A DNA stretch of 64,000 nt from positions 62,001 to 126,000 of the forward strand of contig NZ_JAERRG010000002.1 in the NCBI RefSeq assembly GCF_016741935.1, read 5' to 3'. Within the stretch, counting starts at the first letter, position 1. Each line of letters starts with the position of its first letter. The notes under the pieces are model-generated. The model did not search any database. It was not told where the DNA came from and worked only from the letters and a program-made list of their open reading frames with translations. The position numbers and the translations under genes were made by a program. Of this stretch, positions 35,704-43,458 are shown one piece after another. This DNA comes from Streptomyces endocoffeicus. GTDB lineage: Bacteria > Actinomycetota > Actinomycetes > Streptomycetales > Streptomycetaceae.

Positions 35704-36351
35704 ATGAGCACGCAAGCACCCGCCCCGAGCCGCCGTGAGCAGATCCTCAAGGAGGCCGCCCGCCTCTTCGCCGAGCGCGGCTTCCACGGCGTCGGCGTCG
35801 ATGAGATAGGCGCCGCGGTCGGTATCAGCGGCCCCGGTCTCTACCGCCACTTCCCCGGCAAGGAGGCGATGCTGGCCGAGCTGCTCGTCGGGATCAGCGG
35901 CCGGCTGCTGACGGGTGGCAAGCTGCGGGCCGCGGAGGGGGAGGGGGTCGGGCGCGCCCCCGCGGAGGTGCTGGATTCGCTGATCGAGGGGCATATCGAC
36001 TTCGCCCTCGACGACCGCCCGCTGATCATCCTCCACGACCGCGAGCTCGACCGGCTCCGGGACACCGACCGCAAGCTGGTGCGCTCCCTTCAGCGGCAGT
36101 ACGTGGAGCTGTGGGTCGAGGTGGTGCGGAAGGTCTACCCCCGGCTCGCCGAGGCCGAGGCCCGCGCGTGTGTCCACGCCGTCTTCGGACTGCTCAACTC
36201 CACGCCCCACCTCGGCCGCCCCGGAGCCCTCCCGGGGCGCGCGGCCACCGCCGCCCTGCTGCACCGTCTGGCCCTGGGTGCCTTCGACGGGGCCCACGGT
36301 GCGGATGGCGCGGCGAGTGAGCCGAAGGGGCCGGTGAACCGGGCCCTATAG
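35704..36351 (+). CDS. TetR-family repressor of acyl-CoA catabolism
   Basis: A 215-aa TetR regulator. The N-terminal HTH is clear (RREQILKEAARLFAERGFHG, VDEIGAAVGISGPGLYRHFP), followed by an all-helical ligand domain (VLDSLIEGHIDFALDDRPLI). It is divergent from the carboxylase operon across a strong palindromic operator, so it most likely represses that operon and itself, with an acyl-CoA or related intermediate as inducer. TAGAAT 8 bp before ATG 35704 suggests a leaderless mRNA. It is probably the counterpart of the TetR gene next to accD1 in S. coelicolor, and perhaps AccR of S. avermitilis (inference). Confidence 0.9.
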   Translation: MSTQAPAPSRREQILKEAARLFAERGFHGVGVDEIGAAVGISGPGLYRHFPGKEAMLAELLVGISGRLLTGGKLRAAEGEGVGRAPAEVLDSLIEGHIDFALDDRPLIILHDRELDRLRDTDRKLVRSLQRQYVELWVEVVRKVYPRLAEAEARACVHAVFGLLNSTPHLGRPGALPGRAATAALLHRLALGAFDGAHGADGAASEPKGPVNRAL

Positions 36352-36390
36352 AGGCTGGACAGGCTGGGTAACTCGCGGGTAGCTTTCACT

Positions 36391-36406
36391 GAGCAAGCGC
36401 TTAGGC
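36391..36406. promoter_or_regulatory. Possible operator upstream of second acyl-CoA dehydrogenase
   Basis: GAGCAAGCGCTTAGGC contains the palindrome AAGCGCTT with partly symmetric flanks and resembles sites of TetR-type fatty-acid regulators. It lies about 95 bp upstream of ATG 36502 and just after the TetR gene. Weak evidence. Confidence 0.35.
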
Positions 36407-36501
36407 GAGTGCTGCCAAGCCATCAATTGAGGAATCACGACGGCGGCCGGGCGGATCCGCGAGAGCGGCGGCGGCTTAGCCGCGAGGAGGGCCGCGCCAA
36501 T

Positions 36502-37659
36502 ATGCGCCGTACGGTGTTCAACGAGGACCACGAGGCGTTCCGGGAGACCATCCGCGACTTCATCGCGGCCGAGGTCGTGCCGTACTACGACGAGTGGCGG
36601 GAGGCCGGCCAGGCCCCGCGCGAGTTCTACAAGAAGCTCGGTGAGCTCGGTGTCTTCGGCATCGAGGTGCCCGAGGAGTACGGCGGGGCCGGCGAGACCA
36701 GCTTCAAGTTCAACGCCGTGATCACCGAGGAGACCGCCCGCGCCGGGGTCAGCTTCGGCGGCAGCAGCGTCCACACCGCACTGTGCCTGCCGTACATCAT
36801 GAAGTACGCCAACGAGGAGCAGAAGCGGCGCTGGCTGCCCTCCTTCGTCTCCGGCGATCTGATGACCGCCATCGCCATGACCGAGCCCGGCGCCGGGTCC
36901 GACCTGGCGGGCATGAAGACCACCGCCAAGCTCTCCGAGGACGGCACCCACTACGTCCTCAACGGCGCCAAGACCTTCATCACCGGCGGCGTCCTGGCCG
37001 ACCGGGTGCTGGTCTGCGCCCGGACCGCCCCGCCCACCCCCGAGGACCGCCGCGGCGGCATATCCATCCTCGTGGTGGACACCAAGAGCGAGGGCTACGC
37101 GGTCGGCCGCAAGCTGGAGAAGCTGGGCCTGAAGACCTCCGACACCGCCGAGCTCTCCTTCACCGACGTCAAGGTGCCGGTGGCGGACCTGCTGGGCGAG
37201 GAGGGCAAGGCGTTCGGCTACCTCGCCCACAATCTGCCGCAGGAGCGCCTGGGGATCGCCGTCGGGGCGTACGCACAGGCCGCGGCCGCCGTACGGTTCG
37301 CCACCGAGTACGTCCGGGACCGCACCGTCTTCGGCCAGCCGGTGGCGTCGTTCCAGAACACCAAGTTCGTGCTCGCCGACTGCAAGTCCGAGGTGGACGC
37401 GATGCAGGCGGTCGTGGACCGGGCCCTGGACGCGCACGACGCCGGTGAGCTGACCGCCGCCGACGCCGCCTCCGCCAAGCTCTTCACCACCGAGCGCGCC
37501 GCCGTAGTCATCGACCGGTGCCTGCAGCTCCACGGCGGCTACGGCTACATGATGGAGTACCCCATCGCCCGGCTGTACGCGGACACCCGCGTCAACCGGA
37601 TCTACGGCGGCACCAGCGAGGTCATGCGGTCCATCGTCGCCAAGTCAATGGGTCTGTGA
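36502..37659 (+). CDS. Acyl-CoA dehydrogenase
   Basis: A 385-aa ACAD flavoprotein, paralogous to acdH. Signatures: AIAMTEPGAGSDLAGMKTTA, YVLNGAKTFITGGVLADRVL and LQLHGGYGYMMEYPIARLYA, with RIYGGTSEVMRSIVAKSMGL at the end. FGQPVASFQNTKFVLADCKS is typical of long/medium-chain-type actinobacterial enzymes. GAGGAGGG about 10 nt before ATG 36502 fixes the start. A downstream acyl-CoA thioesterase 59 bp away in the same direction suggests a fatty acyl-CoA module next to the leucine operon. Substrate chain length cannot be read from sequence. Confidence 0.93.
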   Translation: MRRTVFNEDHEAFRETIRDFIAAEVVPYYDEWREAGQAPREFYKKLGELGVFGIEVPEEYGGAGETSFKFNAVITEETARAGVSFGGSSVHTALCLPYIMKYANEEQKRRWLPSFVSGDLMTAIAMTEPGAGSDLAGMKTTAKLSEDGTHYVLNGAKTFITGGVLADRVLVCARTAPPTPEDRRGGISILVVDTKSEGYAVGRKLEKLGLKTSDTAELSFTDVKVPVADLLGEEGKAFGYLAHNLPQERLGIAVGAYAQAAAAVRFATEYVRDRTVFGQPVASFQNTKFVLADCKSEVDAMQAVVDRALDAHDAGELTAADAASAKLFTTERAAVVIDRCLQLHGGYGYMMEYPIARLYADTRVNRIYGGTSEVMRSIVAKSMGL

Positions 37660-37718
37660 CGGCCGTCATGACCAGCGGCAACAGGACCGCAATACGGGTC
37701 TGCAAGACTGCTTGAATC

Positions 37719-38612
37719 ATGAATGACGCACTTCAGGGCCTTCTCGATCTGCTCGACCTCGAGCAGATCGAGAAGGACATCTTCCGCGGCACCAGCGACG
37801 CCGCCCCCCTCGTACCGCGGGTCTTCGGCGGTCAGGTCGCGGCCCAGGCACTGGTCGCCGCGGGCCGCACCGTGCCCGCCGACCGCTCGGCGCATTCGCT
37901 GCACGCGTACTTCCTGCGGCCCGGCGACCCCGGGGCGCCCATCGTCTACACCGTCGACCGGATCCGCGACGGCCACTCCTTCACCACTCGCCGGGTGGTC
38001 GCCGTCCAGCACGGACAGCCGATCTTCCACCTCTCGGCCTCCTTCCAGCTGCACGAGGACGGCCTCGAGCACCAGGAGCGGATGCCGGACGTCCCCGACC
38101 CGCTCTCCCTGCCCACCGCCGAGGAACTGCTGCCCCGCTACGAGCACCTCTTCATCGGCCCCGGGGTGACCGAGCGGATGCTCCAGGCGCGCGCCGCGAT
38201 CGATGTGCGGTACGTGGACGAGCCGCCCTTCGGCAGCGTCGGACGGCCGCGCGAGCCCAAGTCGCAGGTTTGGTTCCGGATCAACGGCAAACTGGACGGC
38301 GCCGCCGACCACCCCCTGCTCCACGTCTGCCTGGCGACCTATGTCTCCGACATGACGCTGCTGGACTCCATCCTGCTCGCCCATGGGCGCGGCGGCTGGG
38401 CGGTCGGCGACATCGTCGGCGCCAGCCTGGATCACGCCATGTGGTTCCACCGGCCGTTCCGGGTGGACGACTGGCTGCTGTACGACCAGGAGAGCCCCTC
38501 CGCGTACGGCGGACGCGGGCTCGCCAAGGGCCGCATCTTCACCGCCGACGGGCGGCTGGCCGTCTCCGTGATCCAGGAAGGGGTCATGCGGGTGCCGCGC
38601 GAGAAGAAGTGA
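37719..38612 (+). CDS. tesB: Acyl-CoA thioesterase II (TesB type)
   Basis: A 297-aa double-hotdog thioesterase that hydrolyses acyl-CoA to free acid and CoA. N-hotdog: RVFGGQVAAQALVAAGRTVP and SLHAYFLRPGDPGAPIVYTV. C-hotdog: LATYVSDMTLLDSILLAHGR, with the catalytic Asp (in SDMTLLD) and ASLDHAMWFHRPFRVDDWLL, then GRGLAKGRIFTADGRLAVSV. The length and order are those of TesB. The ATG at 37719 has no clear ribosome site. It follows the acyl-CoA dehydrogenase gene. Confidence 0.94.
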   Translation: MNDALQGLLDLLDLEQIEKDIFRGTSDAAPLVPRVFGGQVAAQALVAAGRTVPADRSAHSLHAYFLRPGDPGAPIVYTVDRIRDGHSFTTRRVVAVQHGQPIFHLSASFQLHEDGLEHQERMPDVPDPLSLPTAEELLPRYEHLFIGPGVTERMLQARAAIDVRYVDEPPFGSVGRPREPKSQVWFRINGKLDGAADHPLLHVCLATYVSDMTLLDSILLAHGRGGWAVGDIVGASLDHAMWFHRPFRVDDWLLYDQESPSAYGGRGLAKGRIFTADGRLAVSVIQEGVMRVPREKK

Positions 38613-38635
38613 GCGCGGCGGGCGGTGGCCCGGAG

Positions 38636-38758
38636 CCGTCCGAACCCGGGCCGTCCGAACCAGGACCGTCGGAAACCGGCCGTCCGAACCCGGGCCGTCG
38701 GAAACCGGCCGTCGGAAACCGGGCCGTCAGGGCCAGGCCGTCAGAACTGGGCCGTCAG
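38636..38758. repeat. 14-15-bp tandem repeat, 8 copies, overlapping a gene end
   Basis: Imperfect units CCGTCCGAACCCGGG / CCGTCGGAAACCGG run from just after the tesB stop into the last codons of the convergent phosphatase-like gene (stop at 38741), so its C-terminal codons lie in the last two units. Confidence 0.9.
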
Positions 38759-39550
38759 CCCCGCCGCGTCCAGCAGATACGCCGTCATCGCGTCGTAGAA
38801 CCTCGGGTTGGTGACGTGGTCGTCCAGCGGGACCACCGCCGACAGCGTGCCCTCGGACTCGCCGAGGAAGAGCGCCGGGTCGTTGCAGTCCGCGTAGCCC
38901 ACCGCGTCGATGCCCCGCTGCCCCGCGCACCCCGCCCAGCCGTGGTCGGCGACCACCAGATCGGGCAGCGGCCGCCCCTCGTGGGCCAGCCCGTCGAGGA
39001 TCGCCGCCATGGGCGCGGGGGAGTGGGTGTGCCACAGCGTGGCGCCCCGCTCCAGCATCGCCACATCGCAGAACTGGAAGACGTACCCCTCGTCCGCCTG
39101 CAGCCCGCCCGGGATCTCCACGATCTCGCACCCGGCGGCCCGCAGCGCCGCCGCCGTGGCCCGGTGGACCTCCAGCAGCCCGCCCGGGTGCCCGGTGGCG
39201 AACAGCACCCGCTCGTTCGCCTCCGCCGCCTTCCGCAGCACCGACGCCATCCGGTCCAGCGCGCCGACCGTCAGCTCCGGGTCGATGGTGTCCTGCCCCG
39301 AGCGGTGCTGCGGGTCGTCCACCACGCCGCAGCGCTCGGCCATGACCGCCAGCACGTCCTGCTCATCGGTCCAGCGGTCGCCCAGTTCCAGGCCCAGCCA
39401 GTAGTGGCGGTCGCCGTTCGCGAGCTTGCGGTAGTGGGAGAGGTTGTTCTCACGAGGGGTGGCGACATCGCCCGCGATGCGCGAACGGACGAGATGGTCG
39501 ATCAGTTCGGTACGGCTGGGCACGGCGCTGGGTATCGGCATGTGGCCCAT
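38741..39550 (-). CDS. Phosphatase-family (PF15698-like) protein
   Basis: A 269-aa soluble protein. Recognisable stretches: VPSRTELIDHLVRSRIAGDV, HYRKLANGDRHYWLGLELGD, RVLFATGHPGGLLEVHRATA, then LWHTHSPAPMAAILDGLA and LVVADHGWAGCAGQRGIDAV. Actinobacterial homologues are annotated as phosphatases; the TGHPGGL, HTHSP and ADHGWAG motifs could form an active site. I am not sure of the catalytic mechanism. AGAGG 6 nt before ATG 39550 sets the start. It stands alone between two tandem-repeat blocks, and its 3' end is inside one of them. Confidence 0.75.
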   Translation of the reverse strand: MGHMPIPSAVPSRTELIDHLVRSRIAGDVATPRENNLSHYRKLANGDRHYWLGLELGDRWTDEQDVLAVMAERCGVVDDPQHRSGQDTIDPELTVGALDRMASVLRKAAEANERVLFATGHPGGLLEVHRATAAALRAAGCEIVEIPGGLQADEGYVFQFCDVAMLERGATLWHTHSPAPMAAILDGLAHEGRPLPDLVVADHGWAGCAGQRGIDAVGYADCNDPALFLGESEGTLSAVVPLDDHVTNPRFYDAMTAYLLDAAGLTAQF

Positions 39551-39647
39551 TGTCGCCTCTCCGACGAGGGAATGGGGACATCCACCGCCGGTCGGGCGTG
39601 ACACGCTCATGGCGAAATGACGGATGTCCGCCCGGACAGCGGCCGCC

Positions 39648-39731
39648 CGGACCCCGCACCGGGCCTACCGGGCCCCGCACCGGACCGCCCGGGCCCCGCA
39701 CCGGGCCTACCGGACCCCGCACCGGGCCTAA
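39648..39731. repeat. 21-bp tandem repeat, 4 copies
   Basis: Period exactly 21 (starts 39648, 39669, 39690, 39711; unit CGGACCCCGCACCGGGCCTA plus C). It lies upstream of the phosphatase-like gene and touches the stop of the helicase gene (39728). Read rightward it would encode a GPAPGLP-like heptapeptide repeat, but no gene is evident. Confidence 0.92.
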
Positions 39732-41149
39732 CGGCGGGGCCGACGGCTCCTGGCGGGGCGACGGGCGGCCCGGCCCGCACGGTGTGGCTGCGGCGGCACG
39801 GGCGCGCTGATGGTCACGGGAACACCGGAGGGGTCCTGCGCCCCGGTGATACGGGTGAGTTCGGGGTCGGCGGAGTGGACCCGGGCGGTCCGGGGGGTGA
39901 TGCCCGCGTCGGCCATGAGCCGGACCATGGCCCGGCGCTGATCCGGAGTGACCAGCGTGATGACGCTGCCGGATCCGCCCGCACGGGCGGTACGGCCACC
40001 ACGGTGCAGATAGTCCTTGTGGTCGGCGGGCGGATCGACATTGACGACGAGATCGAGATCGTCCACATGAATGCCCCGGGCGGCGACGTTCGTGGCCACC
40101 AGCACGGTGACATGGCCGGACTTGAAGTGGTCCAGGGTCCGGGTGCGCTGCGGCTGGGACTTGCCGCCGTGCAGCGCGGCCGCCCGTACGCCGCTGGTCA
40201 GCAGATGCCGGGTCAGCCGGTCGACGGCGCGCTTGGTGTCCAGGAACAGGATGACGCGGCCGTCCCGGGCGGCGACCCGGGTGACGACGGAGCGCTTGTC
40301 GGTGTCCGCGATGTGCAGCACATGGTGCTCCATCGTGGTGACGGCGCCGGCGGACGGGTCGAGCGAGTGCACGGCCGGGTCGTGGAGGAACTGGCGCACC
40401 AGCAGGCCGATGTTGTGGTCGAGGGTCGCGGAGAACAGCAGGCGCTGGCCGTCGGCGGGGACCAGCCGCAGCAGCCGGGTCACCTGGGGCAGGAAGCCCA
40501 TGTCGGCCATTTGGTCGGCCTCGTCGAGGACCGTGGTGCGCACCTGGTCCAGCCGGCAGTCGCCGCGTTCGATCAGGTCCTGGAGGCGCCCGGGGGTCGC
40601 GATGACCACCTCCGCGCCGCGGCGCAGGGCCTCGGACTGGCGGTTGATCGACATTCCGCCGACCACGGTGGCCGGACGCAGTCGCAGCCGCCGGGCATAG
40701 GGGGTGAGCGCCTCGGTGACCTGCTGGGCCAGCTCCCGGGTGGGGACCAGCACCAGGGCGAGGGGACGGCCGGGCTCGGCGCGCTGCCCGGCGGTGCGGG
40801 CCAGCAGGGCGAGGCCGAAGGCGAGGGTCTTGCCGGAGCCGGTTCGGCCGCGGCCCAGGACGTCCCGGCCGGTGAGGGCGTTGGGGAGGGCGGCCGCCTG
40901 GATCGGGAAGGGCACGGTGACACCCTGCTCGGTCAACTCCGCGAGCAGCTCCTCCGGCATGTCGAGCTCGGCGAACGACGTGACGGCGGGCAGCACCGGG
41001 GCGGAGCCGGGCGGCAGGGCGAATTCGTTTCCGCCGGTGGAGCGGGGGCGGCCGCGGTCGGCGGAGCGGCCGCGGTCGGCGGAGCGGCCATGGTCGGCGG
41101 AACGGGAGGACGCGGGTTTTTTGCGGTACGAGCGAGGGGAGCGGCTCAA
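39728..41149 (-). CDS. DEAD-box ATP-dependent RNA helicase
   Basis: A helicase of about 473 aa. Motifs in order: Q motif VTVPFPIQAAALPNAL, I GRTGSGKT, Ia PTRELAQQV, Ib TPGRL, II VLDEADQM (DEAD), III LFSATL, IV VILFLDTKRAV, V NVAARGIHVDDLDLVVNVD, VI HRGGRTARAG. N- and C-tails are Arg/Ser/Pro-rich, as in RhlE-like actinobacterial helicases. The start is uncertain: TTG 41149 has AGAAGG 7 nt upstream; ATG 41188 has none and abuts the cold-shock terminator. It lies just downstream of a cold-shock gene, a pairing typical for RNA chaperoning at low temperature. Confidence 0.94.
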   Translation of the reverse strand: MSRSPRSYRKKPASSRSADHGRSADRGRSADRGRPRSTGGNEFALPPGSAPVLPAVTSFAELDMPEELLAELTEQGVTVPFPIQAAALPNALTGRDVLGRGRTGSGKTLAFGLALLARTAGQRAEPGRPLALVLVPTRELAQQVTEALTPYARRLRLRPATVVGGMSINRQSEALRRGAEVVIATPGRLQDLIERGDCRLDQVRTTVLDEADQMADMGFLPQVTRLLRLVPADGQRLLFSATLDHNIGLLVRQFLHDPAVHSLDPSAGAVTTMEHHVLHIADTDKRSVVTRVAARDGRVILFLDTKRAVDRLTRHLLTSGVRAAALHGGKSQPQRTRTLDHFKSGHVTVLVATNVAARGIHVDDLDLVVNVDPPADHKDYLHRGGRTARAGGSGSVITLVTPDQRRAMVRLMADAGITPRTARVHSADPELTRITGAQDPSGVPVTISAPVPPQPHRAGRAARRPARSRRPRR

Positions 41150-41190
41150 TGCGGTGCCTTCTGCTGGGCGCGGTCTGCGGAAACGCATAC

Positions 41191-41230
41191 GAGCCGAGGC
41201 CCGCACCCCTTCAGGTACGGGCCCCGGCTC
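41191..41230 (-). terminator. Terminator between cold-shock gene and helicase
   Basis: Arms GAGCCGAGGCCCG and CGGGCCCCGGCTC (one A/C mismatch) with a 14-nt loop, 17 bp after the cold-shock stop and about 40 bp before the helicase start. It may terminate or attenuate readthrough. Confidence 0.82.
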
Positions 41231-41246
41231 GTGACAGGCGCTGCGA

Positions 41247-41450
41247 TCAGGCGGGAACGATGTTCTCCGCCTGCGGGCCCTTCTGGCCCTGGGTGACGTC
41301 GAAGGTCACCTTCTGGCCTTCCTGGAGCTCACGGAAGCCGCTCGTGGCGATGTTCGAGTAGTGGGCGAAGACGTCGGCGCCGCCGCCATCCTGCTCGATG
41401 AAGCCGAAGCCCTTTTCCGCGTTGAACCACTTCACGGTGCCAGTAGCCAT
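41247..41450 (-). CDS. Cold-shock protein (CspA family)
   Basis: A 67-aa single OB-fold RNA chaperone. RNP1 (KGFGFIEQ) and RNP2 (DVFAHYS) are exact, in [20 protein letters not shown] and [20 protein letters not shown]. The strong site GGAGAAGGAT precedes the ATG at once. A long leader of about 160 nt upstream is typical of cold-regulated csp genes. It is followed by the helicase, separated by a hairpin. Confidence 0.98.
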   Translation of the reverse strand: MATGTVKWFNAEKGFGFIEQDGGGADVFAHYSNIATSGFRELQEGQKVTFDVTQGQKGPQAENIVPA

Positions 41451-41624
41451 ATCCTTCTCCTTCATATGGGGGCCGGTCCGGAATGCACAGGGAATGCATC
41501 CCGAGTCGCCGAAATGACCCCATCCGGAAATGACCGGCAAAAACAAGAAATGCGCCTGCGGCTACATACCGCCAGGCGCACACAAAGTCCATGGGTACCA
41601 AAACTGCAACTGAAGAAGACCCTA
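41451..41624 (-). promoter_or_regulatory. Cold-shock gene leader and possible promoter
   Basis: On the leftward strand a Streptomyces-like -10 TAGGGT (41624-41619) would start a leader of about 160 nt before ATG 41450. The leader is relatively AT-rich (CAGTTGCAGTTTTGGTACCC), which fits a temperature-responsive structured leader. No -35 is obvious. The rest of the gap up to 41746 is also non-coding. Confidence 0.4.
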
Positions 41625-41746
41625 TCACGTACGGCCTCGGAACGGAGGGAATCAGGTGGACGATTTTCCCGCCGGGCTGTGCCCTCCCGCTTCGAGGTGT
41701 GACACGCTGGTGCCTCCGACTCCTCTTCTCTCCCCGTGGGGGCGCC

Positions 41747-42043
41747 ATGCGCTGCATCATCGCCAACTTCGCCTTCGACCTGACCGCGCGCGAGGTGACG
41801 GACGCGATGAGTGGCGTCAGCCCAGAACCGATCACCGGCCCCTCGGTCCAGATCGGCCGCCATCTCTACCCGGCGAAGCAGGTCGGGGCGGTGGTCACCC
41901 GCCAGGACCGCCGTGACTTCACGGCGGGAGAGGTGATCCGGGCCATGACGCGCCTCGGCTTCACCTGCCATCCGGCACCCCCGGCCGCGTCCGGCGCCGT
42001 CGAGGCCGCCTCCGAGCTGCTGGGGAAGCCGACGGACGGCTGA
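41747..42043 (+). CDS. Conserved small protein divergent from csp
   Basis: A 98-aa soluble protein: MRCIIANFAFDLTAREVTDA, PEPITGPSVQIGRHLYPAKQ, VVTRQDRRDFTAGEVIRAMT, ending in an Ala/Pro-rich tail. Streptomyces commonly carry this protein divergent from a csp gene with a DEAD-box helicase; I recall the S. coelicolor SCO3730-3732 group. Function unknown; the basic, compact fold could bind nucleic acid. The ATG follows a GGGGG-containing stretch. Confidence 0.78.
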   Translation: MRCIIANFAFDLTAREVTDAMSGVSPEPITGPSVQIGRHLYPAKQVGAVVTRQDRRDFTAGEVIRAMTRLGFTCHPAPPAASGAVEAASELLGKPTDG

Positions 42044-42061
42044 CGCCCGTCTCTCGCCTGG

Positions 42062-42112
42062 CACGGCGGTCACGGCAGTCACGCCGGTCACGGCGGTCAC
42101 GGCGGTCACCGT
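42062..42112. repeat. 9-bp tandem repeat (GGTCACGGC)
   Basis: About six near-identical copies of GGCGGTCAC lie between two rightward genes, just before the ArsR promoter. Confidence 0.88.
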
Positions 42113-42153
42113 GCGAGGGCTCCGCGGCACGGCACGGCAAATCAATTTAAGCG

Positions 42154-42190
42154 TTGACTTATATAAGCGGCGGCTGGCATAGTTCGGGCG
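42154..42190 (+). promoter_or_regulatory. Leaderless promoter and operator of the arsR-type gene
   Basis: TTGACT (42154-42159), an 18-bp spacer and CATAGT (42178-42183) place transcription start at the GTG at 42190. A perfect palindrome CTTATATAAG (42158-42167) lies between the hexamers, and TAAGCG occurs as a direct repeat at 42148 and 42164. An ArsR repressor bound here would block RNA polymerase, so autoregulation is likely. Confidence 0.68.
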
Positions 42191-42561
42191 TGCACGCACT
42201 CGATGTCCTCGGGGACCCCGTCCGGCGCCGGATATTGGAGCTGCTCGCCGAGGGGGAGCGGTCCTCCGGCGAGGTCAGTTCCGCCGTCCGGGCAGAGTTC
42301 GGCATCTCGCAGCCCGCCGTTTCGCAGCATCTGAGGGTGTTGCGGGAGGCCGGCTTCGCCTCCGTACGGGCCGAGGGCACACGGCGGTTGTACGCCGTCG
42401 AGGCCGCGCCCCTGCGGGAGGTCGACCGGTGGCTCGACCGGTTCCGGGGCTTCTGGGAGCAGCGGCTGGACGCGCTGGGGACGGAACTGGCGCGGGGCAA
42501 GCGGCAGCGGCGGCTCGATCAGGGGCGCGGCGGCGGCAGCGGAACCGATGCGGAGACATGA
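42190..42561 (+). CDS. ArsR-family regulator
   Basis: A 123-aa winged-helix repressor: ALDVLGDPVRRRILELLAEG, GEVSSAVRAEFGISQPAVSQ, HLRVLREAGFASVRAEGTRR. The metal-binding ELCVCDL motif is missing, so this belongs to the metal-free group that is usually paired with an SRPBCC (AHSA1) gene, as here with a 3-bp gap. It probably represses its own operon; the inducer is unknown. GTG start, leaderless. Confidence 0.9.
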   Translation: MHALDVLGDPVRRRILELLAEGERSSGEVSSAVRAEFGISQPAVSQHLRVLREAGFASVRAEGTRRLYAVEAAPLREVDRWLDRFRGFWEQRLDALGTELARGKRQRRLDQGRGGGSGTDAET

Positions 42562-42564
42562 GTC

Positions 42565-43197
42565 ATGAGCGAGATCGTCGACCAGATCAACCACGTCCAT
42601 CGCGAGGTCGGCACCCGTGAGGTGCCCGACGGTGAGGCCCGTACCGTCCTGCTGCGGCGCACCTACGACGCCGCGATCGAGGACGTCTGGGACGCGTGCA
42701 CCGACCCGGAGCGGATCAGCCGCTGGTTCCTGCCGGTGAGCGGCGACCTGAAGCTGGGCGGCCACTACCAGCTGACGGGCAACGCGGGCGGCGAGATCCT
42801 GCGCTGTGAGCCCCCGCGGCTGCTCGCGGTGAGCTGGCTGTTCGGCGAGAACCCCGGCTTCAGCGAGGTCGAGGTCCGGCTGACCGCCGAGGGCGAGGAG
42901 CGCACCGTCTTCGAGCTGGAGCACATCGCCGTCGTACCGCCCGGGATGTGGGACCAGTTCGGCCCCGGCGCGGTCGGCGTCGGCTGGGACGGCGCACTGC
43001 TCGGCCTCACCCTGCACCTGACGGGCGAAGGCGCGCCCGCCGACCCGGAGGCGTGGCAGGCCTCGGACGAGGCGCGGGAGTTCATGACCCGCAGCAGCGA
43101 GCGCTGGGGCGCGGCGTACGAGGCCTCGGGGGCCCCGGCGGAGGTGGTGGCCGCCACGGTGCGGGCGACCACGGAGTTCTACGTGCCCGCGCGCTGA
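42565..43197 (+). CDS. SRPBCC / AHSA1-domain protein
   Basis: A 210-aa START-like protein: VLLRRTYDAAIEDVWDACTD, PERISRWFLPVSGDLKLGGH, LLAVSWLFGENPGFSEVEVR and ELEHIAVVPPGMWDQFGPGA. The helix-grip fold binds hydrophobic ligands. The C-terminal third extends beyond the usual 150-residue AHSA1 domain. GGAG lies 8 nt before ATG 42565. The operon with the ArsR gene suggests a small-molecule-responsive pair; ligand unknown. Confidence 0.9.
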   Translation: MSEIVDQINHVHREVGTREVPDGEARTVLLRRTYDAAIEDVWDACTDPERISRWFLPVSGDLKLGGHYQLTGNAGGEILRCEPPRLLAVSWLFGENPGFSEVEVRLTAEGEERTVFELEHIAVVPPGMWDQFGPGAVGVGWDGALLGLTLHLTGEGAPADPEAWQASDEAREFMTRSSERWGAAYEASGAPAEVVAATVRATTEFYVPAR

Positions 43198-43204
43198 CCT
43201 CTGC

Positions 43205-43332
43205 CCGTAAGAGCGATGGCTGTGACCGTAAGAGCGACGGCTGTGCCGGTAAGGGCGACGGCTGTGCCCGTAAGGGCGTCGACCGCCCATAAGGGCGCGG
43301 CTGTCCGTAAGAGCGTCGACCGCCCGTAAGAA
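43205..43332. repeat. Degenerate 18-21-bp tandem repeat, about 6.5 copies
   Basis: Units CCGTAAGAGCGACGGCTGTG vary in length (21, 21, 21, 19, 18, 19). The block begins 8 bp after the stop of the SRPBCC gene. In the other rightward frame it would read KSDGC-type repeats; no start signal supports translation. The rest of the 260-bp gap holds the promoter of the next gene. Confidence 0.88.
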
Positions 43333-43458
43333 CCGCCACCCCCTACCCGTCATACCTGGGGACTACCCCGGAGATGCACTCCCCGGTGGGACGCCAACCA
43401 CACGGCCGGCTCCCTACCTTCCGTATTCACGACATCCGTTGGTACGGAAGGAACAGCC

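Noticed and set aside
43205..43332. A coding minisatellite giving KSDGC repeats
   Set aside because: No start codon with ribosome site leads into that frame; it begins within the SRPBCC gene in another frame.
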